From positions 1 through 6,662 of the forward strand of contig CALVPL010000057.1 in the NCBI GenBank assembly GCA_944351315.1: 6,662 nucleotides of DNA. Reading direction: 5' to 3'. This DNA comes from an uncultured Bacilli bacterium. Lineage in GTDB: Bacteria; Bacillota_I; Bacilli_A; RF39; UBA660. Position numbers and translations under genes: made by a program. How positions within the stretch are numbered: the first letter of the stretch is position 1; each line of letters begins with the position of its first letter. This document shows positions 1 through 4,187 of the stretch, piece after piece. Under the pieces are notes generated by a model. The model was not told where the DNA came from and did no database searches. It saw only the letters and a list, made by a program, of their open reading frames with translations.

Positions 1-207
1 TTGCACGGGGTTTTGTTCTTGCAACTCTTTTGCGAATTGTTGCTTTAATTTTTCAAAATGTTTTTCTAAAAGTTTTCTATCTTTTTTTGATAGTTCGCAC
101 TCGTCAAGCATTTGTTTTGTTGTAAACATTTCAATAGTTATGTCTTTCATATTTTCCGTGATAGTAAATTGTAAGTCTTTTAAGTTTTTTATATCGTTTT
201 CGTTCAT
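1..207 (-). CDS. Unrecognised small protein, 5' part only (runs off left edge)
   Basis: An open frame of 69 codons starts with ATG at 207 and has no stop before the window edge. The start is well supported: AGGAG (216-220) lies 8 nt upstream. The visible peptide is charged, rich in Lys, Glu and Gln, and likely all-helical. It begins MNENDIKNLKDLQ and contains KKDRKLLEKHFEKLKQQF, which looks amphipathic or coiled-coil. There is no signal peptide, membrane segment or catalytic motif, and I do not recognise the family. It follows a truncated serine recombinase on the same strand, so it is probably a passenger gene of a mobile element (inference). Its own candidate promoter lies at 227-254. The real length is unknown because the 3' end is outside the window. 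Confidence 0.6.
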   Translation of the reverse strand, partial: MNENDIKNLKDLQFTITENMKDITIEMFTTKQMLDECELSKKDRKLLEKHFEKLKQQFAKELQEQNPVQ

Positions 208-226
208 TTTTTATACTCCTATTCAT

Positions 227-254
227 ATTTTACAAAATTTTTTGTATATTTCAA
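227..254 (-). promoter_or_regulatory. Candidate sigma-A promoter for the left-edge gene
   Basis: On the minus strand, TTGAAA (249-254, 5 of 6 matches to TTGACA) and TAAAAT (227-232, 5 of 6 to TATAAT) are separated by 16 bp. The predicted transcription start is near 220, which would leave a very short leader that almost clips the ribosome binding site. In such AT-rich DNA, matches of this quality can arise by chance, so the call is tentative. Confidence 0.35.
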
Positions 255-286
255 AATGTGTTCCGAATAGGTTTTATAATGGTTTG

Positions 287-361
287 TTAATTTTTCTCAC
301 TTTGACGGGTTTGAGTTGATACACGAATATATAGTCCTGCTATTTTCTTTTCTTCATTCAT
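287..361 (-). pseudogene. Serine recombinase remnant (N-terminal 24 codons only)
   Basis: The frame starts with ATG at 361, with AAAGGA (371-376) 9 nt upstream as ribosome binding site. It reads MNEEKK, then IAGLYIRVSTQ, and ends at TAA (287-289) after 24 codons. The Y-x-R-V-S-T segment is the signature of the N-terminal catalytic domain of resolvase/invertase and large serine integrase proteins; Tyr11, Arg13 and the nucleophile Ser15 are all present. The rest of the catalytic domain and the DNA-binding part are missing. The normal continuation (an acidic-Gln loop, then Gly, Ser and Gln positions) is not found in any of the three frames before the next gene. A complete enzyme would be about 180 to over 500 residues, so this is a truncated relic, most likely left by an internal deletion. 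It lies directly behind a leader ORF and terminator (386-474). A functional microprotein cannot be excluded. Confidence 0.7.
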
Positions 362-385
362 ATAATCAAATCCTTTCTAACAAAA

Positions 386-427
386 AAGGTGTCAAAAGTA
401 TTAAGTGTTTAATACTACTGACACCTT
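386..427 (-). terminator. Intrinsic terminator/attenuator in the leader of the recombinase remnant
   Basis: A nested hairpin has an outer stem AAGGTGTCA (386-394) with TGACACCTT (419-427), 9 bp. A 2x2 internal loop follows, then an inner stem AGTATTAA (397-404) with TTAATACT (409-416), 8 bp, and a GTGT loop. Read on the minus strand, the structure is followed immediately by a T-run (382-387), the arrangement of a Rho-independent terminator. It lies after a good promoter and before the ribosome binding site of the recombinase remnant. Its 5' arm overlaps the last codons and stop of a 19-codon leader ORF, which points to attenuation rather than simple termination (inference). Confidence 0.8.
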
Positions 428-474
428 ATTAATTCTAAATAATAAAATATATTTATCTTTTCTTTCCATTTCAT
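415..474 (-). CDS. 19-residue leader peptide (uORF) of an attenuator
   Basis: A short ORF starts with ATG at 474 and is preceded by GAGGGG (483-488) with an 8-nt spacer, a strong ribosome binding site for such a small frame. It encodes MKWKEKINIFYYLELIRCQ and stops with TAG at 415-417. Its last codons lie inside the outer stem of the terminator at 386-427, and the stop falls at the junction with the inner stem. A ribosome that reaches the stop would cover the 5' arm, so translation and hairpin formation are mutually exclusive. Promoter, uORF, terminator and downstream gene in this order are known from cis-regulators of ribosome-targeting antibiotic resistance genes in Bacillota (erm, cat, tet(M) and ABC-F leaders). 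Here the downstream gene is a truncated recombinase. Translation is inferred from the ribosome binding site and the geometry only. Confidence 0.6.
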   Translation of the reverse strand: MKWKEKINIFYYLELIRCQ

Positions 475-516
475 CTATTTAACCCCTCAAATAGTCAATT
501 TTTTTAATTGGCTTAT

Positions 517-544
517 ATTCTATCACTTTTTAACAAAATGTCAA
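517..544 (-). promoter_or_regulatory. Strong sigma-A promoter of the leader/recombinase cassette
   Basis: On the minus strand, a perfect TTGACA (539-544) and TAGAAT (517-522, 5 of 6) are separated by 16 bp. The start of transcription should be near 510. The first transcribed bases can form a small hairpin, CAATT (496-500) with AATTG (506-510). This precedes the ribosome binding site at 483-488 of the leader ORF, giving a leader of roughly 150 nt before the recombinase remnant. Confidence 0.7.
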
Positions 545-569
545 ATTTTTGGCTTAAAATCATTATTTA

Positions 570-906
570 AAATGGAATTGATAAGTTTTTTAAATACTTT
601 TAATGTATTCTTCTAAATCTTTAATTAATATCTTATTACTTAAATTTTCTATATAGATACTTGTTTCATAATTAAATGCTAGAAATGTAATACCTTTAAT
701 TTTTATTCTATGTGGTTCTACATAAGACAAATTTGTTTTTTCTATTGTTCTTATTGAACCATTTTGTATTACACAATCAGTATTACAAAAACTACATATA
801 AATTCTAATTTCTTTTTTAGTGCTTCTTCAATATCTAAATCTTCTTTAATAATCTTTACCATTAAATCATCCCTTTCTTTTACACAACAAAAAATCAATT
901 CCATTT
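570..906. repeat. 13-bp perfect inverted repeat bracketing the 90-residue ORF
   Basis: AAATGGAATTGAT at 570-582 recurs inverted as ATCAATTCCATTT at 894-906. The ends are 337 bp apart and enclose the complete ORF at 590-862. I see no flanking target-site duplication. The right copy is also one arm of a local hairpin (894-917). This could be the ends of a small insertion or a shared regulatory hairpin sequence, and chance cannot be excluded in DNA this AT-rich. Confidence 0.4.
590..862 (-). CDS. Hypothetical protein, 90 residues, with a Cys cluster
   Basis: The family is not recognised. The chosen start is ATG at 862, because AAAGGG (871-876) lies 8 nt upstream. An in-frame ATG at 904 would add 14 residues but has no ribosome binding site and falls inside a hairpin (894-917). 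The protein begins with a charged helix-like segment of Lys, Glu and Asp. It then has a cluster C-S-F-C-N-T-D-C at about residues 24-31, a Cys-x2-Cys-x3-Cys arrangement that could bind metal or be redox-active, although no fourth ligand is obvious. The remainder looks beta-rich and ends in a short helix (KDLEEYIKSI). There is no signal peptide or membrane segment. It lies between the tRNA-Leu gene and the recombinase remnant, is bracketed by an inverted repeat, and no clear terminator follows it. It may be a mobile-element passenger (inference). Confidence 0.55.
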   Translation of the reverse strand: MVKIIKEDLDIEEALKKKLEFICSFCNTDCVIQNGSIRTIEKTNLSYVEPHRIKIKGITFLAFNYETSIYIENLSNKILIKDLEEYIKSI

Positions 907-917
907 CTAGAATTGAT
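889..917 (-). terminator. Possible terminator of the tRNA-Arg/tRNA-Leu unit
   Basis: GAATTGAT (910-917) pairs with ATCAATTC (894-901) over 8 bp, with an 8-nt loop. On the minus strand a run of five T (889-893) follows. It lies about 43 nt beyond the tRNA-Leu 3' end. The stem is AT-rich and therefore weak. A second, smaller hairpin, TTGAAC/GTTCAA (931-946), lies between it and the tRNA. Confidence 0.45.
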
Positions 918-959
918 ATTTATTAGTAAATTGAACCAAAGTTCAACCAGATTCTTTAA

Positions 960-1046
960 TGGTGCAAGAAAGGAGACTTGAACTCCCACAAGCTAATGCT
1001 TACTACCCCCTCAAAGTAGTGCGTCTACCAATTCCGCCATTCTTGC
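960..1046 (-). tRNA. tRNA-Leu(GAG)
   Basis: A class II tRNA of 87 nt including an encoded CCA (960-962). The acceptor stem pairs GCAAGAA at the 5' end (1046 downward) with TTCTTGC, with A as discriminator (963). The D-arm contains the GGTAGACGC segment typical of leucine tRNAs. The anticodon stem CTACT/GGTAG encloses the 7-nt loop TTGAGGG, with anticodon GAG, reading CTC and CTT. A variable arm and a T-arm (GTTCAAGTC) follow. It lies 3 nt downstream of tRNA-Arg, so the two are co-transcribed. Its 3' end borders the accessory region on the left. Confidence 0.95.
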
Positions 1047-1049
1047 AGA

Positions 1050-1126
<77 letters not shown>

Positions 1127-1134
1127 ACGAAAAG

Positions 1135-1163
1135 AGTATATCATAAATTGAAAAAAAGAGCAA
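1135..1163 (-). promoter_or_regulatory. Sigma-A promoter of the tRNA-Arg/tRNA-Leu unit
   Basis: On the minus strand, TTGCTC (1158-1163) and TATACT (1135-1140) are separated by 17 bp. The -10 box lies 8 nt before the first base of tRNA-Arg, so transcription would begin at or very near the mature 5' end. The -35 box lies only 3 nt beyond the stop codon of the pentapeptide-repeat gene. Confidence 0.65.
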
Positions 1164-1174
1164 TTTCTACTCTT
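1151..1174 (-). terminator. Weak terminator-like hairpin at the end of the pentapeptide gene
   Basis: On the minus strand, AAGAG (1170-1174) and CTCTT (1156-1160) form a 5-bp stem around a 9-nt loop that contains the TAG stop codon. The 3' arm runs into seven T (1151-1157). The T-run argues for termination and the short stem argues against efficiency. The element overlaps the -35 box and spacer of the tRNA promoter. Confidence 0.4.
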
Positions 1175-1784
1175 GAAGCTGAATTCCAAAATAGGAAGCT
1201 AAAATAAAGCATTGTTCCCTACTTAAAATAGCTCCTTTAATTGAAGATAGATCATAACGTATTCCTTCTAAGTCGGATGTACTTAAATCAATGTTTTTTA
1301 AAGAAGTTGCTAAAAAATCACTTTTTTGTAAATTACAATTTTGAAAAAGAATATTTTGAATTTTCGTTTCTATAAAAGAACATTCTACCATTTTTGTGTT
1401 TTTAAAAATTATATGTTGTAAATGAGCATTGGAAAAATTTGCATATTCTAGATTTGATTCTTCAAAAAGGACATTTTTTAAAACAGCTTCTGTAAAATTG
1501 GTTCCTGTTAAACGACATTTTTGAAATTTCACTCGTTCAAAATAAGCATGTGTAAGATTCATATTTGATAAATCGCATTCATAAAAGCAAACGTCTTTAA
1601 ATGTCCATTCATAATTTTTGAGCTCTTTAAAGGAAACATTTTGAAAAACACATTCGTTAAACTGAAATTCTTCAGTTTCTATTTTTAATAAAAAATCTAA
1701 ATTGGTAAGTTGGAGATTGGAAATTTTTGAATTTGTTATTTCTTCTTTTTGGGGATATACTTTTTTAATTTTAGGTTCTATCAT
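1167..1784 (-). CDS. Pentapeptide-repeat protein (205 residues)
   Basis: The start is ATG at 1784, preceded by a perfect AGGAGGA (1791-1797) 6 nt upstream. The same frame is open further upstream, but those codons overlap the rseP terminator and lack a ribosome binding site. From about residue 39 to 184 the protein is built of five-residue units of the A(D/N)LXX type with Leu or Phe at the centre, for example ECVFQNV, NLTHAYF, RLTGTNF, NLEYANF, DLSTSDLEG. These are expected to fold as a right-handed quadrilateral beta-helix. The C-terminus (GAILSREQCFILASYFGIQL) resembles the short helical end common in Bacillota pentapeptide proteins of this size. Qnr and MfpA proteins share the fold and length and protect DNA gyrase from quinolones by mimicking DNA. 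Nothing here proves that activity. The protein is cytoplasmic, with no signal peptide. The gene follows rseP after a terminator, so it may depend on read-through or on a promoter inside rseP. Confidence 0.88.
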   Translation of the reverse strand: MIEPKIKKVYPQKEEITNSKISNLQLTNLDFLLKIETEEFQFNECVFQNVSFKELKNYEWTFKDVCFYECDLSNMNLTHAYFERVKFQKCRLTGTNFTEAVLKNVLFEESNLEYANFSNAHLQHIIFKNTKMVECSFIETKIQNILFQNCNLQKSDFLATSLKNIDLSTSDLEGIRYDLSSIKGAILSREQCFILASYFGIQLQE

Positions 1785-1800
1785 AATTTTTCCTCCTATT

Positions 1801-1823
1801 AAAAAAAGCAGAAATTCTGCTTT
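1801..1823 (-). terminator. Rho-independent terminator after rseP
   Basis: AAAGCAGA (1805-1812) pairs with TCTGCTTT (1816-1823) over 8 bp around a 3-nt loop. On the minus strand a run of seven T (1801-1807) overlaps and follows the 3' arm. The rseP stop codon (1822-1824) overlaps the start of the stem. The hairpin lies only 4 nt before the ribosome binding site of the pentapeptide-repeat gene, so it separates the two genes transcriptionally or acts as a partial attenuator. Confidence 0.85.
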
Positions 1824-2871
1824 AGAAAAAGACAATAATATCTTTAATGGTAATATAAATCATTAGAAGCATTAATAAGCCAAATCCAATTAAATTAATA
1901 ACATTTTCAACATTTGGATTTACTGGACTACCTTTTATTTTTTCTATAATCATGAAAAGAATATGTCCTCCATCAAATGCTGGGAATGGCAAGATATTAA
2001 TAAAGCCTACGTTTATTGATAAAAATGCTGTAATATAAATAAGTTGTTGAATACCATATTGAATGCTTGTATCAATGACTTTATAAATACCTACTGGGCC
2101 AGAAAGACTCTGAATAGATAATTGCCCGCTTATTAATCCCCAAATCGTAATAGCCATAGAATGAATGACATCCCAGAATTTTTCAAATGCATATTTGATA
2201 CTTTCCCAAATGTTTTTTTCACGACTATTATCAATTTGAATTCCAAATACTTTAGTTTCATTGCCATTTTCATCTTTGGATACTTCTGGAGTGATTTCTA
2301 AGGTTTCTGTTTGACCATCACTATGTTTTATCCCAAAAGTATAAACATTATCTGGATTTTTATAATATAGATAGATTTGGCCAACATCCCAAGATGTAAA
2401 TTCGTGTCCATTGATGCTTGTAATAATGTCTCCTTCTTTTATACCAGATGCCTCTGCTGATGAACCTTCTACTACAGATAAAACTTTTGGTGTACTGCTA
2501 GTTGGTCCCCATATTACCGCAAGCAAGAAAAGGAGTAAAATAGCTAAAACAAAATTGTTAAATACGCCAGCACATAAAATCATTAGACGTTGATACCAAG
2601 GACGATTGCACATAAATTGTTCTTTTTTTATTTTCTCGTCGTCTTCTCCTACTTCACCGGCCATTTGAACGAAGCCACCAATCGGGAAAGCTCGAATATT
2701 GTAATCAATCCCATCTTTTCCTTTATGAGTATAAATAATGGGTCCCATACCTATTGAAAATTCATAGATATAAACTCCAGATTTTTTTGCTGTAATAAAA
2801 TGTCCAAATTCATGGACTAAAATAATAATTCCTAAAATAAATATACAAACAAGTAAACTAATAAGCCACAT
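1822..2871 (-). CDS. rseP: Site-2 protease RseP/RasP (M50 zinc metalloprotease)
   Basis: A membrane-embedded zinc protease that cuts transmembrane segments of anti-sigma factors, leftover signal peptides and small division proteins (family knowledge). It has 349 residues, usual for the bacterial S2P family. The first transmembrane helix carries HEFGH (residues 20-24), with His20, His24 and catalytic Glu21. A PDZ domain spans roughly 124-200, with GIKEGDIITSING as its ligand-groove part. LSGPVGI is at 256-262. The second metal-binding motif NILPFPAFDGGH is at 292-303, with Asp300 as third zinc ligand; Phe replaces the Leu usual before the Asp. The start ATG at 2871 has AAAGGATGAG upstream and lies 15 nt after the cdsA stop, so the two genes form one unit ended by the terminator at 1801-1823. 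In many Bacillota dxr lies between cdsA and rseP; here it does not. Confidence 0.95.
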   Translation of the reverse strand: MWLISLLVCIFILGIIILVHEFGHFITAKKSGVYIYEFSIGMGPIIYTHKGKDGIDYNIRAFPIGGFVQMAGEVGEDDEKIKKEQFMCNRPWYQRLMILCAGVFNNFVLAILLLFLLAVIWGPTSSTPKVLSVVEGSSAEASGIKEGDIITSINGHEFTSWDVGQIYLYYKNPDNVYTFGIKHSDGQTETLEITPEVSKDENGNETKVFGIQIDNSREKNIWESIKYAFEKFWDVIHSMAITIWGLISGQLSIQSLSGPVGIYKVIDTSIQYGIQQLIYITAFLSINVGFINILPFPAFDGGHILFMIIEKIKGSPVNPNVENVINLIGFGLLMLLMIYITIKDIIVFF

Positions 2872-2886
2872 ATTTTCTCATCCTTT

Positions 2887-3684
2887 CTAAATAAACTGCA
2901 AAAATAAAATATAGGCAAGTACTACACAAATAGCACTATCAAAACGATCTAATACACCACCATGACCAGGAATCAAATTTGAAAAATCTTTAATATCATT
3001 TTCTCTTTTGATTTTACTGAAAAGTAAATCGCCAAGTTGAGAAATAAAAGATAGTATAAAACTCATAATAAGTAAAAACCAAATAGGCTCGGCACTAATA
3101 AAATAATAATAGAAGATTGTTGGAACAAGAGTTCCCATTACAAGGCCTCCTGCTGCTCCCTCTATGGTTTTTTTAGGACTAATCGTTGGTGCTAGAGGAT
3201 GTTTGCCAATCATACTTCCTACTAAAAAAGCAAATGTATCAGTCATTACGGTTACTAAAAAAACATAGATCAAATGATTTAAATCGATATTTCTTAATAC
3301 GATAATAGAATTAAATGCTGTTCCTAGCAACACTAAGATACCTATTAAATAAAAAGCATCATGAGTACTATATTGACTATTTTTATAAGAAAAAAGAGTT
3401 GGCATTAAAAAAACTAATAAGACAATGGCTAACATTCGATGGCTAATTCCCAATGAAAGTAAACTCGCATTATTTTCATAAAATACTAAAACTAATAAAG
3501 CCAACATGGCAATCAAGGATATTCCAGAAGGAATTTTCGAATGACTCTTTTGCAAATCAAGAATTTCTTTAAAAGCTAATATTGAAATAATTCCTACTGC
3601 TAAACAAAAAACTTTTCCTCCGGCAATTAAAACAGGAATTAAAATTAGTAACAGCACTATTGCACTTAAGCATCTTTTTATCAT
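2887..3684 (-). CDS. cdsA: Phosphatidate cytidylyltransferase (CDP-diglyceride synthase)
   Basis: Makes CDP-diacylglycerol from phosphatidic acid and CTP at the membrane, the branch point to all major phospholipids. The product has 265 residues and about eight hydrophobic segments. The signature region is at residues 223-249: SKIKREND, then PGHGGVLDRFD, with the Asp residues that bind the metals. The conserved SPKKTIEG is at about 169-176 and TDTFAFLVG at 148-156. I chose ATG at 3684 because AGGTGA (3690-3695) lies 5 nt upstream. A GTG at 3693 in the same frame would be inside that ribosome binding site. A sigma-A promoter lies just upstream (3706-3734) and rseP follows 15 nt downstream. The usual upstream partner uppS is not present; hup is the upstream neighbour and is separated by its own terminator. 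Confidence 0.95.
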   Translation of the reverse strand: MIKRCLSAIVLLLILIPVLIAGGKVFCLAVGIISILAFKEILDLQKSHSKIPSGISLIAMLALLVLVFYENNASLLSLGISHRMLAIVLLVFLMPTLFSYKNSQYSTHDAFYLIGILVLLGTAFNSIIVLRNIDLNHLIYVFLVTVMTDTFAFLVGSMIGKHPLAPTISPKKTIEGAAGGLVMGTLVPTIFYYYFISAEPIWFLLIMSFILSFISQLGDLLFSKIKRENDIKDFSNLIPGHGGVLDRFDSAICVVLAYILFLQFI

Positions 3685-3705
3685 AATATTCACCTATCTA
3701 TATAA

Positions 3706-3734
3706 AGTATACTATTTTTCATTTCTTTATTCAA
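3706..3734 (-). promoter_or_regulatory. Sigma-A promoter of cdsA-rseP
   Basis: On the minus strand, TTGAAT (3729-3734) and TATACT (3706-3711) are separated by exactly 17 bp. Transcription would start near 3699, leaving a 5' leader of about 15 nt before the cdsA start at 3684. The position directly after the hup terminator supports an independent cdsA-rseP transcription unit. Confidence 0.65.
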
Positions 3735-3755
3735 GAAAACTTGCTTTTTTTAAAT

Positions 3756-3783
3756 AAAAAAAAGCTGAACTTTACTCAGCTTT
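3756..3783 (-). terminator. Rho-independent terminator of hup
   Basis: AAAGCTGA (3761-3768) pairs with TCAGCTTT (3776-3783) over 8 bp around a 7-nt loop. On the minus strand a run of eight T (3756-3763) follows. It lies 18 nt after the hup stop codon and upstream of the cdsA promoter. Confidence 0.88.
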
Positions 3784-3801
3784 ATTCTTGGTTTATAAAA
3801 A

Positions 3802-4074
3802 CTATTTAATTGCGTCTTTTAATTTGCTACCAACTTTAAAACTTGCAACCTTTTTAGCAGGAATTTTAATAGTTTCTTTAGTTGCTGGATTAATACCTTC
3901 TCTTGCAGCACGTTCTTTAACAGAGAATTTACCAAAACCAACTAATACTACTTCACCGTCTTTTTTTAATCCTTCAACGATTCCTTCTAAAACTGCATCT
4001 AATGCACGGCCAGCTTCAGCCTTACTCATATTTGCATTTTCTGCTACATAATCAATTAAATTTGTTTTTGTCAT
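3802..4074 (-). CDS. hup: Histone-like DNA-binding protein HU
   Basis: An abundant nucleoid protein that binds and bends DNA as a homodimer with little sequence preference. It has 90 residues, the standard length. The helical N-terminal half (MTKTNLIDYVAEN, then KAEAGRALDAVLE) forms the dimer core. The GFGKF turn is at about 47-51. The beta-ribbon arm carries the INPATKETIKIPA segment (about 61-73), including the conserved NP whose proline intercalates in DNA. The C-terminal helix ends GSKLKDAIK. The start ATG at 4074 has a strong GGAGG (4085-4089) with a 10-nt spacer. It is transcribed alone: spoIVA upstream and hup itself both end in terminators. It could equally be named hupA, hbs or hupB in other nomenclatures. 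An IHF-type identity is unlikely from the length and the homodimeric type of sequence. Confidence 0.96.
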   Translation of the reverse strand: MTKTNLIDYVAENANMSKAEAGRALDAVLEGIVEGLKKDGEVVLVGFGKFSVKERAAREGINPATKETIKIPAKKVASFKVGSKLKDAIK

Positions 4075-4101
4075 TTTTACTTGACCTCCCTTTCGATTTT
4101 A

Positions 4102-4149
4102 TAAGGTGTTTATCCTTACATATTAAAGTTAGCAAAAAATCGAGGTAAA
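4102..4149 (-). promoter_or_regulatory. Tentative hup promoter and small leader hairpin
   Basis: The best sigma-A candidate on the minus strand is TTTACC (4144-4149) with TAATAT (4120-4125), spacer 18 bp, each 4 of 6 matches. The predicted transcript would begin near 4113 or slightly upstream. A small inverted repeat, TAAGG (4102-4106) with CCTTA (4114-4118), lies at about its 5' end. Other -10 choices are possible in this AT-rich stretch. Confidence 0.3.
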
Positions 4150-4155
4150 TGCAAG

Positions 4156-4187
4156 AAAAAAAGGCAAAAATTTACATTTTTCCCTTT
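4156..4187 (-). terminator. Rho-independent terminator of spoIVA
   Basis: AAAGGCAAAAA (4160-4170) faces TTTTTCCCTTT (4177-4187): 10 base pairs with one mismatch (4165/4182) around a 6-nt loop. On the minus strand T-residues (4156-4162) follow. The stem overlaps the first bases of the spoIVA stop codon (4186-4188). Confidence 0.75.

Noticed and set aside
231..246. ACAAAATT/TTTTTGT inverted repeat upstream of the left-edge gene
   Set aside because: Only about 5 bp of A-T pairs with a tiny loop; expected by chance in such AT-rich DNA.
208..286. Frameshifted continuation of the recombinase in another frame (ends at a TAG near 217)
   Set aside because: Translation in this frame gives about 22 residues without any serine recombinase motif, so it does not look like a simple frameshift.
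863..904. Fourteen-residue N-terminal extension of the 90-residue ORF (ATG at 904)
   Set aside because: No ribosome binding site, and the region is part of a hairpin; ATG at 862 has a good site.
931..950. TTGAAC/GTTCAA hairpin resembling a tRNA T-arm beside tRNA-Leu
   Set aside because: Considered as an attachment-site remnant, but only a short palindrome is shared and no acceptor stem or CCA is nearby.
1785..1835. Seventeen-residue extension of the pentapeptide-repeat protein
   Set aside because: These codons overlap the rseP stop and terminator; the perfect AGGAGGA points to the ATG at 1784.
2411..2593. Plus-strand open frame of 60 codons
   Set aside because: It lies entirely inside rseP on the opposite strand; the rseP frame has clear family motifs here and this frame has none.
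3788..4051. Plus-strand open frame of 87 codons
   Set aside because: It mirrors the hup coding region, whose 90-residue product is unmistakable HU, and no ribosome binding site precedes it.
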